From Rhodobacter sp. (GTDB taxonomy: Bacteria; Pseudomonadota; Alphaproteobacteria; Rhodobacterales; Rhodobacteraceae): a DNA stretch of 64,000 nt. The notes below the pieces were generated by a model that saw only the letters and a program-made list of their open reading frames with translations, ran no database searches and was not told where the DNA came from. How positions within the stretch are numbered: the first letter of the stretch is position 1; each line of letters begins with the position of its first letter. Both the position numbers and the translations under genes were made by a program. Shown here piece after piece: positions 28,193 through 37,969 of this stretch. Where the stretch lies: NCBI GenBank assembly GCA_020250445.1, contig JADCEF010000023.1, positions 26,132 through 90,131 of the forward strand, written 5' to 3'.

Positions 28193-29644
28193 TCAGGGGC
28201 GGGCGGAAAGCGCCAGAAGCGCATCGATATCGACATGCTGTTCCAGATGGTCGGCCAGTTCATCCAGCGTGCCTTGCACCAAAGCCCCATAGCCCAGCCC
28301 GGACGGGGCAAGGCCAAGACCCGCCAGAAACGCGGTCCGGAAGCGGTCTTCGCAAAACAGCCCGTGCAGATAGGTGCCCATGACCCGCCCGTCAGCCGAT
28401 ACCGCGCCTTCCTGCGTGCCCCCGATGCTGGCAAAGGGGCGGGCGCGGCCCGGGCCGTCGCTGCGGCCCAGATGAATCTCGTAGCCCGAGATGGCGCAGC
28501 CGGTCGCGGCATGGGTGCCCTGCACGCGGGTCAGGCGCTTGTCGGCGGTCATCGTGGTGTCGATATCCAGCAGGCCCAGACCCGGCGTGGTACCGGGCGG
28601 CCCTTCGATCCCGCCCGGGTCGGAAATCGTGCGGCCCAGCATCTGGTAGCCGCCGCACAACCCAAGGATGCGCCCGCCGCGCCGGTGGTGGGCCAGAAGG
28701 TCGATGTCCCAGCCCTGTGCGCGCAGAAAGGCCAGGTCGGCGCGCGTCGCCTTTGATCCGGGCAGGATCACCAGACCGGCATCCCCCGGCAGCACCTCGC
28801 CGGGGCGCAGCATGGTCAACGCAACACCCGGCTCAGCCGCCAGCGGATCAAGGTCATCGAAATTGGCGATGCGCGGGAATTGCAGGCAGACGATCTTCAG
28901 CCCGCTGCGCTGCCGCGTGTCGGCAATGTCAAGCGCGTCTTCCGCAGGCAGGCGGTGCGCGCCCGCAAACCACGGCACCACGCCCAGCCCGCGCCAGCCC
29001 GTGCGCTGCGCAATCAGCGCGTAACCGTCGTCGAACAGGCGCACATCGCCGCGGAACCTGTTGATCACAAAGCCCCGGATCATCGCGGCATCCCCGGGGT
29101 CCAGCACCGCCAGGGTCCCCACAATCTGCGCAATGACCCCGCCCCGGTCGATGTCGCCCACCAGCACGACCGGAACCCCCGCCGCACGGGCAAAACCCAT
29201 GTTGGCAATGTCATTGGCGCGCAGGTTGACCTCTGCCGGGCTTCCGGCCCCTTCGACCAGCACGATGTCGCACCGCGCGGCAAGGCGCTGGAAGCTGTCC
29301 AGCACCGGTGCCAGAAGCTGCGGCTTGATCGCGCCATAGTCACGCGCCCTGGCACTGCCCCAGCGCCGCCCCTGCACGATGATCTGCGACCCGGTTTCTG
29401 ATTCTGGCTTCAGCAGCACGGGATTCATGTCGGTCTGCGGGGCCACGCCGCAGGCCAGCGCCTGAAGGGCCTGCGCGCGGCCGATCTCGCCGCCGTCTTC
29501 GGTCACGGCGGCATTGTTGGACATGTTCTGCGGCTTGAAGGGGCGCACCGCCAGCCCGCGCCGCACCAGAGCCCGGCAAAGACCGGCCACCAGCAGCGAC
29601 TTGCCAACGTTGGACCCCGTCCCCTGGATCATCACCGCGCGCAT
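28193..29644 (-). CDS. cobQ: cobyric acid synthase CobQ
   Basis: Amidates positions b, d, e and g of adenosylcobyrinic acid a,c-diamide, using glutamine. The 483-residue product has an N-terminal ATP-binding domain of the dethiobiotin-synthetase type ([31 protein letters not shown]) and a C-terminal glutaminase domain with the nucleophile in [12 protein letters not shown]. The frame is open to 29689; the ATG at 29644 gives the family N-terminus. It lies 100 bases downstream of cobO on the same strand. Confidence 0.96.
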   Translation of the reverse strand: MRAVMIQGTGSNVGKSLLVAGLCRALVRRGLAVRPFKPQNMSNNAAVTEDGGEIGRAQALQALACGVAPQTDMNPVLLKPESETGSQIIVQGRRWGSARARDYGAIKPQLLAPVLDSFQRLAARCDIVLVEGAGSPAEVNLRANDIANMGFARAAGVPVVLVGDIDRGGVIAQIVGTLAVLDPGDAAMIRGFVINRFRGDVRLFDDGYALIAQRTGWRGLGVVPWFAGAHRLPAEDALDIADTRQRSGLKIVCLQFPRIANFDDLDPLAAEPGVALTMLRPGEVLPGDAGLVILPGSKATRADLAFLRAQGWDIDLLAHHRRGGRILGLCGGYQMLGRTISDPGGIEGPPGTTPGLGLLDIDTTMTADKRLTRVQGTHAATGCAISGYEIHLGRSDGPGRARPFASIGGTQEGAVSADGRVMGTYLHGLFCEDRFRTAFLAGLGLAPSGLGYGALVQGTLDELADHLEQHVDIDALLALSARP

Positions 29645-29744
29645 CTTTGGCCTTTCGCGGCAGAGCGGTTCCTGTGCGAAAAATCCCACCTCCGGCGGGG
29701 GTATCTGGGCCGAAAAGAAGCCAGGACGGCGCGGGCGGGCATGC

Positions 29745-30353
29745 CTAGAATTCCACGCCCGCCTGGGCCTTGATCCCGGCCTTGAACGGGTGCTTCACCG
29801 CCGTCATCTCGGTGACTAGATCGGCAAGCTCAAGCAGTTCGGGCTTTGCATTGCGCCCGGTCAGGCAGACATGGGTCATGGGTGGCTTTTCGTCGCGCAG
29901 AAAGGCCACAACCTCGGCAATGTCCAGATAGTCATAGCGCAGCGCGATGTTGATTTCATCCAGCAGCACAAAGCGGATCGCAGGATCGCGGATCAGCGCC
30001 CTGGCCTGCGCCCAGCCTTCCGCCGCCGCCGCCCAGTCGCGCTGCAGGTCGCGGGTTTCCCAGGTGAATCCCTCGCCGGCCACGACAAAGCGGCAGTCGT
30101 CGCGGAAGCGGGTTTCCAGCAGCGTGCGTTCGCCCGTGGACCAGGCGCCCTTGATGAACTGCACCACCGCGCAGGGCATGCCATGGCCGATGCAGCGCAT
30201 GATCATCCCGAAGCCGGACGAGGATTTGCCCTTTCCGGGGCCGGTGTGGACGATGATCAGGCCCTTTTCGCCGGTCTTGTCTTCCATCATCCGGTCGCGA
30301 GCGGCCTTGATGGCGGTCATCCTGGCGCGGTGGCGGTCTTCTTCGTCGGTCAT
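29745..30353 (-). CDS. cobO: cob(I)yrinic acid a,c-diamide adenosyltransferase CobO
   Basis: Transfers the 5'-deoxyadenosyl group of ATP to the reduced corrinoid. The 202-residue product has the P-loop [18 protein letters not shown], the VVQFIKGAW block and [14 protein letters not shown], all characteristic of CobA/CobO/BtuR. AAGGA lies just upstream of the ATG at 30353. The frame is open well upstream through low-complexity sequence, which I reject. It diverges from the riboswitch-controlled cob operon. I found no riboswitch on its own strand. Confidence 0.96.
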   Translation of the reverse strand: MTDEEDRHRARMTAIKAARDRMMEDKTGEKGLIIVHTGPGKGKSSSGFGMIMRCIGHGMPCAVVQFIKGAWSTGERTLLETRFRDDCRFVVAGEGFTWETRDLQRDWAAAAEGWAQARALIRDPAIRFVLLDEINIALRYDYLDIAEVVAFLRDEKPPMTHVCLTGRNAKPELLELADLVTEMTAVKHPFKAGIKAQAGVEF

Positions 30354-30387
30354 GGCCGGTCCTTTTGCCCCGGGGGCGGTGTGATCC

Positions 30388-30417
30388 TTTGCGCCGCTTG
30401 ACTTTGCGCCGCTTGAC
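30388..30417. repeat. exact 15-base tandem duplication upstream of cobO
   Basis: TTTGCGCCGCTTGAC occurs twice without a gap in the short region between the divergent cobO start and the cobalamin riboswitch. It could be two binding sites for one regulator or a simple slippage duplication. Confidence 0.7.
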
Positions 30418-30446
30418 TCAGCGTCCGCATTCGCGCAGGGCTTGGG

Positions 30447-30627
30447 GGCTGGTGCCTGTCTATGACAGGTGAAAAGGGAATGCGCTAGGGCAAGGGTCCG
30501 AAGCGCAGCCGCCCCCGCGACCGTGACCGGAAAGGTTGCCCGATGCCACTGGCCCCGCCCGGGGCGCGGGAAGGCGGGCCGCCGATGGGGCCTTGCCCCG
30601 AAATCCGCAAGCCGGGAGACCTGCCAG
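30447..30627 (+). promoter_or_regulatory. cobalamin riboswitch upstream of the DUF1636-cobW-cobN operon
   Basis: The conserved blocks of the B12 aptamer occur in order: GGTGCCTGTC...GACAGGTGAAAAGGGAATGCG, then AGCGCAGCCGCCCCCGCGACCGTGACCGG, then GCCACTGG...GCGGGAAGGCGG. The B12 box GCCGGGAGACCTGCC lies at 30611-30625. A CCGGAC...GTTCCGG stem follows before the ribosome binding site, so adenosylcobalamin probably represses translation or elongation of the cob operon. The 5' boundary is approximate. Confidence 0.95.
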
Positions 30628-30723
30628 CAGGACGACGACTGTACCGGACGGGGTGTTCCGGCGACGGATGGGCCGACATGCCCCTTCGCCTGATCCCCGC
30701 TGACCAGGAAAGGATTGCGCGGC

Positions 30724-31161
30724 GTGAAGCGTGACGGTTTTTCGCAGACTGCGGTGATGGATGGCGGCGGCCCCTGCCCCGGCCCGGTCGAGCTTCTGGT
30801 CTGCACCACCTGCCGCAGCGCCGGGGCAGACCTGCCGCCCGCCGCCGGGGGAACGCTGCGGGCCGGGGCGCGGCTGCTGGAGCTGCTTGGCGCGGCCGAT
30901 CTGCCGCAAAGCCTGCGCCTTGTGCCGGTGGAATGTCTGTCGAACTGCACGCGGGGCTGTACCGTTGCCCTGCGCGGCCCCGGCCGCTGGACCTATGTCT
31001 ACGGAAATCTGGACCCCGCCCTGCACATGGACACGCTGATCGATGGGGCTGCCCGCTTTGCCGCCGCGCCGGACGGTCTGGTGCCCTGGCGCGAGCGGCC
31101 CGACCATTTGCGCAAGAACTGTATCGCCCGTATTCCGCCGCTGGAGGCTTCTCATGTCTGA
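30724..31161 (+). CDS. DUF1636 cysteine-rich protein, first gene under the cobalamin riboswitch
   Basis: A protein of about 145 residues with two cysteine motifs, CTTCRSAG near the N-terminus and CLSNCTRGC in the middle. It also has [19 protein letters not shown] and a C-terminal [17 protein letters not shown]. This is the DUF1636 family, a thioredoxin-like ferredoxin-type fold by cysteine spacing, found mostly in cobalamin loci. The function is unknown; a metal or Fe-S carrier for cobalt insertion is a reasonable guess. I choose the GTG at 30724, ten bases after AGGAAAGG. A TTG at 30715 is too close to that site and an ATG at 30757 is further away. It overlaps cobW by eight bases. Confidence 0.82.
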   Translation: MKRDGFSQTAVMDGGGPCPGPVELLVCTTCRSAGADLPPAAGGTLRAGARLLELLGAADLPQSLRLVPVECLSNCTRGCTVALRGPGRWTYVYGNLDPALHMDTLIDGAARFAAAPDGLVPWRERPDHLRKNCIARIPPLEASHV

Positions 31162-32191
31162 ACTTGTCAAAATCCCCGTCACCGTGATCACCGGCTTTCT
31201 GGGCGCGGGCAAGACCACGCTGGTGCGCCACCTGTTGCAGAACCCGCAAGGCAAGCGGCTGGCCGTGATCGTGAACGAATTCGGCGATGTCGGGGTGGAC
31301 GGCGAGATCCTGCGGTCCTGCGCCCTGCCCGACTGCCCTGCCGAAAATATCATCGAACTGGCCAACGGCTGCATCTGCTGCACGGTTGCCGATGATTTCA
31401 TCCCCACGATCGGGGCGCTGATGGCGCTGGTGCCGCGGCCCGACCATATCCTGATCGAAACCTCCGGTCTGGCCCTGCCGAAACCGCTGCTGAAGGCCTT
31501 CGACTGGCCCGACATCCGCTCGCGCATCACCGTGGACGGCGTCATTGCCGTGGCCGATGCCGAGGCGGTGGCCGCCGGGCGCTTTGCCCCCGATCCGGCG
31601 CGGCTTCAGGCGCAAAGACAGGCCGATGACAGCATCGATCACGAAACCCCCCTGTCCGAGGTGTTCGAGGATCAGATCGCCTGTGCCGACCTTGTGCTGC
31701 TGAGCAAATCCGACCTTGCCGGGGCCGGCGGCGTCGCAGCCGCCCGTGCCGTGATTGCCGCCGAATCCCCGCGCCCGCTGCCGGTGATCGAGGTGCTGGA
31801 AGGCGTCGTCGATCCGCGCGTCATCCTGGGCCTGGGAGCGGCGGCGGAAGATGACATTGCCGCCCGCCCGTCGCACCACGACACCGGCGAAGACCATGAC
31901 CACGAAGATTTCGATTCGGTCGTCATCGACATTGCCGAACAGACCGATCCCCAGGCGCTGGCCGCCCGGATCGAGGCGCTGGCCCATGACCGGCAGATCC
32001 TGCGGGTCAAGGGCTATGCTGCCGTGGCAGGCAAGCCGATGCGCCTGCTGGTTCAGGCCGTGGGCGCAAGGGTGCGGGTGCAATACGACCGGCCCTGGGG
32101 CGCAGATGAGGCGCGCCAGGGCCGCCTTGTGGTCATCGCGGAACATGACGACATCGACGCGGACCAGATCCGCCTGGCGCTTGCCGGATAA
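31154..32191 (+). CDS. cobW: cobalamin biosynthesis GTPase CobW
   Basis: A G3E-family GTPase believed to deliver cobalt to the CobNST chelatase. The 345-residue product has Walker [11 protein letters not shown], the metal-site motif GCICC within [15 protein letters not shown], and LSKSDLA as the guanine-specificity motif. A His/Asp-rich stretch ([15 protein letters not shown]) in the C-terminal half is a likely metal-binding loop. The start overlaps DUF1636 by eight bases, and cobN follows after six. Confidence 0.96.
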   Translation: MSELVKIPVTVITGFLGAGKTTLVRHLLQNPQGKRLAVIVNEFGDVGVDGEILRSCALPDCPAENIIELANGCICCTVADDFIPTIGALMALVPRPDHILIETSGLALPKPLLKAFDWPDIRSRITVDGVIAVADAEAVAAGRFAPDPARLQAQRQADDSIDHETPLSEVFEDQIACADLVLLSKSDLAGAGGVAAARAVIAAESPRPLPVIEVLEGVVDPRVILGLGAAAEDDIAARPSHHDTGEDHDHEDFDSVVIDIAEQTDPQALAARIEALAHDRQILRVKGYAAVAGKPMRLLVQAVGARVRVQYDRPWGADEARQGRLVVIAEHDDIDADQIRLALAG

Positions 32192-32197
32192 TCGCGG

Positions 32198-35100
32198 ATG
32201 CATGTCATCTTCCGCGAAAGCCATGGGCTGGACGAAACGGCCACCCCGACCGACCTGGGCCAAAGCCCGGCCGATCTGGTGGTGCTGTCGTTTTCGGACA
32301 GTGACCTTGGCGCCTTCGCGGCGGGGTGGCACCGGGCCGGGGGCAGCCTGCCCAGCCTGCGACTGGCCAATCTGGCGGCGCTGAAGCATCCGCTGTCGGT
32401 CGATACCTATCTGGATCGCACCCTGTCGCGGGCGAAGGGCATCCTGATCCGGCTGATCGGCGGGGTGCCCTATTGGTCCTACGGTCTGGCCCAGGTCGAG
32501 GCGCTGGCACGGGCCAGGGGCATCGCCCTGGCGGTCCTGCCGGCAGACGGGCGGGCCGATGCGCGGCTGGAGGCCGTCTCGACCCTGCCTGCCTCGACGT
32601 TACGGCGGCTGGCGCAGCTGTGCGATACCGGCGGCGCGGTGGCGGCCCAGGCGGCGCTGGCGCAGATGGCACTGGCGGCCGGGCTTTACGCCGGGCCGGT
32701 GGCGGGGGCCAAGGCGCTGCCGGATGTGGGCGGCTGGACGCCGGATCAGGGGCTGACCTGCCCGGCAGCTTTTGCCGCGACCGCCGGGCGGCCCCGCGTG
32801 CTGGTCATCTTCTACCGCGCCTGGCTGACGGCGCATGATCTGGACCCGGTTCAGGCGCTGGTGACGGCGCTGCGGGCCAGGGGCTTTGACGTGCTGGCGC
32901 TGTTTGCCCCGTCGCTGAAGGCACCGGGGGCGGCGCGCTGGATGGCGCGCTGGGTCAAGGCGCTGCACCCGGCGGCCGTTGTGAACACCACCGCCTTCTC
33001 GGCCCAGGGGGACGGCGGGCAGACGCCGCTCGACGGGGCCAGGGTTCCGGTGTTTCAGGTGGCGCTGTCCACCGCCACGCGGCAGGCCTGGGACGGGGCG
33101 GCGCGCGGCCTGTCGCCATCGGACCTGGCCATGCATGTCGTTCTGCCCGAGGTCGACGGGCGGCTGTTTGCCGGCGTCGCCTCGTTCAAGGAGCCCGGTG
33201 CCCCGGACCCGGCGCTGCAATTCGCGCGCTTCGCCCACCGGGCCGATGCGGCCCGCGTGTCTGCCATTGCAGACCGGGTCGCAGGCTGGGTCCGGCTGGG
33301 GGCGGCGGCGGCGGCAGACAGGCGGGTGGCGCTGGTGCTGTCGACCTATCCCGGCAAGGCGCATCAGATGGCCCATGCCGTGGGGCTGGATGCGCTGGCC
33401 TCTGCCGAGGCGATGCTGGGCGATCTGAAAGATGCCGGATATCGGGTGATGCCGGGCAGGCCGCTGGCCGCGGCCCTGACGCAAGAGACACTGGACTGGC
33501 CGCTGGCCGCTTATCATGCCGCCCTGCAGACCCTTCCGGCATCGCTGCGCGAGGCGGTGCAGACCGTCTGGGGGGAACCGCAAGACGATCCCGCCGTGAC
33601 GGGGGGCAGCTTCCGCTTTGCCGCCCTGCGGCGCGGGAATGTCCTGGTGGCGCTGCAGCCGGAACGCGGGCAGGTCACCGAGCGCGACAGCACCTATCAC
33701 GACCTTTCCCGCACCCCGCGCCACGGTTACATCGCCTTTTACCTGTGGCTGCGGCAGCAATTCGGCGCGCAGGCGCTGGTGCATATCGGTGCGCATGGCA
33801 CGCTGGAATGGCTGCCGGGCAAGGCCGTGGCCCTGTCCGATGCCTGCTGGCCCGAGGCGCTGATCGGCGATCTGCCGGTGATCTACCCCTTCATTGTCAA
33901 CGATCCGGGCGAAGCCGCGCAGGCCAAGCGCAGGATCGGGGCGCTGACGCTGGGCCATATCCCGCCCGCCCTGCGGCCCGGCGGCACGCCCGAACGGCTG
34001 GCGCGGCTGGAAGGGCTGCTGGACGAATTTTCGAGCGCCGACGGCCTTGATCCGCGCCGCCGCGACCGCCTGCAGGCCGATATCCGCGCCGAGGCGGCGG
34101 CGGCGGGGGTCGAGGCCGATCTGGGGCTCGACGGGGCCTCTTCCCTGGCCGAGGCGATCACCCGGATTGACCGCTTCGTCTGCGATGTCAAGGAAAGCCA
34201 GTTCGGCGACGGGCTGCACATCTTCGGGCGGGTGCCGCCCTGCGCCACGCCCGGGGCCGTGGCCAGCGCCCATGCCGAACGCGCCGGCCTGCTGGATGCC
34301 CTGGCCGGGCGGCGCATTGCCCCCGGCCCCTCGGGGTCGCCCTATCGCGGGCGGGCGGATGTGCTGCCGACGGGGCGCAACCTTTTTTCCACCGACCCGC
34401 GCGTCGTGCCGTCGCGCGCCGCCCATGCCCAGGGCGTGACGCTGGCCGAAGAGCTGGTGCGCCGGCATCTGCAGGACCAGGGCGACTGGCCGCGCGGGCT
34501 GGTGGTTGACCTGTGGGGGTCGGCCACGATGCGCACGGCGGGCGAGGAATTCGCCATGGCCCTGCATCTTCTGGGGGCAAAACCGGTCTGGGACGACGGA
34601 TCAGACCGGGTGTCGGGGGTGGAAATCCTGCCCCTGGCCCTGCTGGCGCGCCCCCGCATCGACGTGACGCTGCGCGTCTCGGGCCTGTTCCGCGACGTCT
34701 TTCCCGGCCTGTGCGCCCTGTTCGGTCAGGCGGTGCGCGCGCTGGCCGCGCGCGATGAGGCTGCCGACTGGAACCCCTACGCCGGGCAGGCGGCGGCGGC
34801 GCGCGTCTATGGCCCGGAACCTGGAACCTATGGTCTGGGCATGGGGTCTGCGGCAGAAGACTACAGCGAGGACGGCCGCGCCAAGGCGGGCGAGGCCTGG
34901 CTGGCCGCCAGCGCCTGGGCGCTGGACGGGGCCGAGCCGGTGCAGGACCGGGCCGGGATCGCGGCCCGCGTCGCCGCCGCCGACAGCTTTGTCCATCTGC
35001 AGGACCTGCCGGAAACCGACCTGCTGCTGGCCGCCGACTATGCCGCGCATGAGGCCGGATTTGCCGCAGCCCGGGCGATGACCGGCGGGCAGGCCGCGCT

Positions 35101-35482
35101 TTATCACCTTGACGCCACCGACCCCGCCCGTCCCCGCACCCGCGCCCTGCGCGAAGAGATCGCCCGCGTGGTGCGCGGGCGCGCCGCCAATCCCGGCTGG
35201 CTGGCCGGCATGATGCGCCACGGCTTCAGGGGCGGGGCGGAAATTGCGGCAACGCTGGATCATCTTGCGGCCTTTGCCCATCTGGCCGGTGTGGTCGAGC
35301 CGCATCTGTTCGACCTTTATCATGACGCGACCCTCGGCGATGACAGGGTGCGCGATTTCCTGGCCCGCGAGAATCCCGGCGCGCTGGCCGCCATGCAAGC
35401 CCGCTTTGCCGCGCTGAACGCGGCAGGTCTGTGGCAGACACGGCGCAATTCCATCCTTGCCACGCTGGGGGCACCGGCATGA
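32198..35482 (+). CDS. cobN: cobaltochelatase subunit CobN
   Basis: The large subunit of the ATP-dependent aerobic cobalt chelatase that inserts Co2+ into hydrogenobyrinic acid a,c-diamide. It works with CobS and CobT, which are not in this window. The 1094-residue product belongs to the CobN/BchH family: TYHDLSRTPRHGYIAFYLWLR and VHIGAHGTLEWLPGKAVALS carry the conserved histidine and acidic residues of the active site. VDLWGSATMRTAGEEFAMAL and the C-terminal LFDLYHDATLGDDRVRDFL are also family blocks. A cobG start overlaps its stop as ATGA. CobN genes next to cobW are typical of alphaproteobacteria. Confidence 0.97.
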   Translation: MHVIFRESHGLDETATPTDLGQSPADLVVLSFSDSDLGAFAAGWHRAGGSLPSLRLANLAALKHPLSVDTYLDRTLSRAKGILIRLIGGVPYWSYGLAQVEALARARGIALAVLPADGRADARLEAVSTLPASTLRRLAQLCDTGGAVAAQAALAQMALAAGLYAGPVAGAKALPDVGGWTPDQGLTCPAAFAATAGRPRVLVIFYRAWLTAHDLDPVQALVTALRARGFDVLALFAPSLKAPGAARWMARWVKALHPAAVVNTTAFSAQGDGGQTPLDGARVPVFQVALSTATRQAWDGAARGLSPSDLAMHVVLPEVDGRLFAGVASFKEPGAPDPALQFARFAHRADAARVSAIADRVAGWVRLGAAAAADRRVALVLSTYPGKAHQMAHAVGLDALASAEAMLGDLKDAGYRVMPGRPLAAALTQETLDWPLAAYHAALQTLPASLREAVQTVWGEPQDDPAVTGGSFRFAALRRGNVLVALQPERGQVTERDSTYHDLSRTPRHGYIAFYLWLRQQFGAQALVHIGAHGTLEWLPGKAVALSDACWPEALIGDLPVIYPFIVNDPGEAAQAKRRIGALTLGHIPPALRPGGTPERLARLEGLLDEFSSADGLDPRRRDRLQADIRAEAAAAGVEADLGLDGASSLAEAITRIDRFVCDVKESQFGDGLHIFGRVPPCATPGAVASAHAERAGLLDALAGRRIAPGPSGSPYRGRADVLPTGRNLFSTDPRVVPSRAAHAQGVTLAEELVRRHLQDQGDWPRGLVVDLWGSATMRTAGEEFAMALHLLGAKPVWDDGSDRVSGVEILPLALLARPRIDVTLRVSGLFRDVFPGLCALFGQAVRALAARDEAADWNPYAGQAAAARVYGPEPGTYGLGMGSAAEDYSEDGRAKAGEAWLAASAWALDGAEPVQDRAGIAARVAAADSFVHLQDLPETDLLLAADYAAHEAGFAAARAMTGGQAALYHLDATDPARPRTRALREEIARVVRGRAANPGWLAGMMRHGFRGGAEIAATLDHLAAFAHLAGVVEPHLFDLYHDATLGDDRVRDFLARENPGALAAMQARFAALNAAGLWQTRRNSILATLGAPA

Positions 35483-36618
35483 CCCGGCGCCCCGCCGCCC
35501 GGGGCTGGTGCCCCGGCGCCTACCGCCCGATGGCATCGGGCGACGGGCTGATCGTGCGGGTGCGCCCGCTGCTGGCGCGGCTGACGGCAGACCAGGCGCT
35601 GGGACTGTGCGCGGCGGCCTGCGCCCATGGGTCTGGCCTGATTGATCTGACCAGCCGGGCAAACCTGCAACTGCGCGGCGTCAGCGCGGACAGCCATCAG
35701 GCGCTGATCGGCGATCTTTGGGCACTGGGGCTTCTCGATGCCGATCCGGCCCTGGAAGGGCGGCGCAACATTCTGGTCGACCCGTGCTGGCAGGCGGGCG
35801 GCGACACGCAGCGGATTGCGGCCGCCCTTGTCGCCCGGCTGGCAGACCTGCCGCCCCTGCCCGCCAAGTTCGGTTTCGCCATCGACGCCGGATCGGCACC
35901 GGTCCTTGGCCGCGCATCCGCCGATATCCGGGTGGAACGCGGGGCGTCGGGCGGCCTGATCCTGCGGGCGGACGGATCGGACCTGGGCTGCGCCACGACC
36001 GCACAGGACGCCGCCGGGGCGATCCTGGCGCTGGCGCGGTGGTTTGCCGCAACCGGGGGGGCCGAATCGGGCCGCATGGCGCGGCATCTGGCCGCCCACC
36101 CGCTGCCGGAGGCCTTCCGCCCCGCCGAACCGCCCGCAGCGCCCGGCACCCTGCCCCGCCCCGGCGACGGTTTGCCCGGTCCGGTCTATGGCGCGGCCTT
36201 TGGCCGGATCGACGCGGGCGCGCTGGCGCGGCTGCTGTCCAACAGCGGTGCCGGGGCGCTGCGCGTCACCCCTGCCCGCAGCTTCGTGCTGGAAGGGGCC
36301 ACAGCCGTTTCCGCCACCGGCTTCATCACCGAACCCGATGACCCCCTGCTGCGCGCCGATGCCTGCCCGGGCGCACCGTTCTGCGCCTCGGCCACCGTGG
36401 AAACCCGCGACCTTGCCCGGCAGCTTGCGCCATTGGTCAGGGGCAGCCTTCATGTCTCGGGCTGTGCCAAGGGCTGCGCCCGTGCGGGGGCTGCCGATGT
36501 CACGCTGACCGGGCGCGATGGCGCATTCGATCTTGTGCGCGGCGGGACCGCGTGGGATGCCCCCACCGTTGCCGCCCTTGCGCCCGCCCGCCTGCCCGAC
36601 GTTCTTGGAGCACTCTGA
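35479..36618 (+). CDS. cobG: precorrin-3B synthase CobG
   Basis: The oxygen-dependent step of the aerobic pathway, making the hydroxylactone precorrin-3B. The 379-residue product resembles a half sulfite/nitrite reductase: two ferredoxin-like half-domains, with DLTSRANLQLRGV in the first. The 4Fe-4S cysteines lie in ACPGAPFCASA and SGCAKGCARAG. Its presence shows that the route is the oxygen-requiring one. Starts and stops overlap neighbours on both sides (ATGA with cobN, TGATG with cobH). Confidence 0.95.
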   Translation: MTRRPAARGWCPGAYRPMASGDGLIVRVRPLLARLTADQALGLCAAACAHGSGLIDLTSRANLQLRGVSADSHQALIGDLWALGLLDADPALEGRRNILVDPCWQAGGDTQRIAAALVARLADLPPLPAKFGFAIDAGSAPVLGRASADIRVERGASGGLILRADGSDLGCATTAQDAAGAILALARWFAATGGAESGRMARHLAAHPLPEAFRPAEPPAAPGTLPRPGDGLPGPVYGAAFGRIDAGALARLLSNSGAGALRVTPARSFVLEGATAVSATGFITEPDDPLLRADACPGAPFCASATVETRDLARQLAPLVRGSLHVSGCAKGCARAGAADVTLTGRDGAFDLVRGGTAWDAPTVAALAPARLPDVLGAL

Positions 36619-37244
36619 TGCACCGGTATGAAACCGATGGTGCCGCGATCTATCGCCAGTCCTTCGCCATGATCCGCGCCGAGGCCGATCTGGCCCGCTT
36701 CGACGCGGATGAGGAACAGGTGGCCGTGCGCATGATTCATGCCGCCGGCATGGTCGGGCTGGAGGCGCATCTGCGCTTCGCGCCCGGTTTTGTCCAGGCC
36801 GCCCGCAGCGCGCTGGAGGCGGGCGCGCCGATCCTGTGCGATGCGCGCATGGTCAGCGAAGGCATCACCCGGCACCGCCTGCCTGCGGGCAATGCCGTGT
36901 TGTGCACGCTGCACGACCCGGCGGTGCCCGGGCTTGCCCGCGCCATGGGCAACACCCGGTCGGCAGCGGCGCTGGAGCTGTGGCGCCCGCATCTGGCCGG
37001 GGCGGTGGTGGCCATCGGCAATGCGCCGACCGCGCTGTTCCATCTGCTGAACATGCTGCACGACCCGGCCTGCCCGCGCCCCGCCGCGATCATCGGCTGC
37101 CCGGTCGGCTTCGTCGGGGCGGCCGAATCCAAAGAGGCGCTGTGGGCCGACCAACCGGTGCCCGCCTGCATCGTCGCCGGGCGGCTGGGCGGCAGTGCCA
37201 TCACGGTCGCCGCCGTCAACGCGATCGCGAGCCGGACCGAATGA
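36618..37244 (+). CDS. cobH: precorrin-8X methylmutase CobH
   Basis: Moves the C-11 methyl group to C-12, giving hydrogenobyrinic acid. The 208-residue product has the catalytic histidine at 41 in RMIHAAGM, APILCDARMVSEGI, IGNAPTALFHLL and GCPVGFVGAAESKEAL, all family signatures. The start overlaps the cobG stop as TGATG, and the stop overlaps cobI as ATGA. Confidence 0.97.
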   Translation: MHRYETDGAAIYRQSFAMIRAEADLARFDADEEQVAVRMIHAAGMVGLEAHLRFAPGFVQAARSALEAGAPILCDARMVSEGITRHRLPAGNAVLCTLHDPAVPGLARAMGNTRSAAALELWRPHLAGAVVAIGNAPTALFHLLNMLHDPACPRPAAIIGCPVGFVGAAESKEALWADQPVPACIVAGRLGGSAITVAAVNAIASRTE

Positions 37245-37969
37245 CCAAAGGCACGATCTTCGGCCTTGGCCTTGGCCCGGGCGAGCCGGACCTGATGAGC
37301 GTGCGCGCCGACCGCCTGCTGCGGCACGCCCGGCACATCGCGTATTTCCGCAAGGCGGGCAAACCGGGGCAGGCGCGGCAGATCGTGGCGGGGATGCTGG
37401 CCGAGGGTGTCGTCGAATATCCCATGGAATACCCGGTCACCACCGAAATTCCGCTGGATGACCCCGCCTATAACCACGCACTTGGCCCGTTCTACACCGC
37501 CTGTGCCCGCCATCTGGCAGGGCTTTCGGACCAGGGCTGCGACGTGGTCGTGCTGTGCGAGGGCGATCCGTTCTTCTACGGATCGTTCATGCATCTTTAT
37601 GCCCGCCTGCGCGACACCCACCCGGTGCAGGTCGTGCCCGCGATCACCGGCATGTCAGGGGCCTGGACGGCCACCGGCCTGCCGATCACCTGGGGCGATG
37701 ATGTGCTGACCGTGCTGACGGGCACCCTGCCCGAGGCGGACCTCGCCCGTCACATGGCCGATAGCGATGCTCTGGTGGTCATGAAGATCGGCCGCAACAT
37801 CGACAAGGTCCGCCGTGCGCTGGAAACCGCAGGGCGGATGGACCGGGCCTGGCTGGTGGAATACGCGACCATGCCGTGCCAGAAGGTGATGCGACTGGCC
37901 GAGGTCGAGGGGCGCATCACGCCCTATTTCTCGATCGTGCTGGTGCATGGCCAGGGACGGCGGCCATGA
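37241..37969 (+). CDS. cobI: precorrin-2 C20-methyltransferase CobI
   Basis: Uses SAM to methylate precorrin-2 at C-20. The 242-residue product has the tetrapyrrole methylase fold with GLGLGPGEPDLMSVRADRLL at the N-terminus, VVVLCEGDPFFYGSFMHLY and the PAITGMSGAWTATGLPI block that separates CobI from other members. It is coupled on both sides by four-base overlaps. Confidence 0.97.
   Translation: MTKGTIFGLGLGPGEPDLMSVRADRLLRHARHIAYFRKAGKPGQARQIVAGMLAEGVVEYPMEYPVTTEIPLDDPAYNHALGPFYTACARHLAGLSDQGCDVVVLCEGDPFFYGSFMHLYARLRDTHPVQVVPAITGMSGAWTATGLPITWGDDVLTVLTGTLPEADLARHMADSDALVVMKIGRNIDKVRRALETAGRMDRAWLVEYATMPCQKVMRLAEVEGRITPYFSIVLVHGQGRRP

Noticed and set aside
29645..29744. Possible riboswitch or leader between cobO and cobQ
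   Set aside because: The 100 bases contain none of the B12 aptamer blocks.
30485..32389. 634-residue frame on minus across the riboswitch, DUF1636 and cobW
   Set aside because: It is antisense to a well-supported riboswitch and two recognised genes and has no protein-like pattern.
32600..34567. 655-residue frame on minus, antisense to cobN
   Set aside because: Shadow frame; the plus strand holds cobN motifs throughout.
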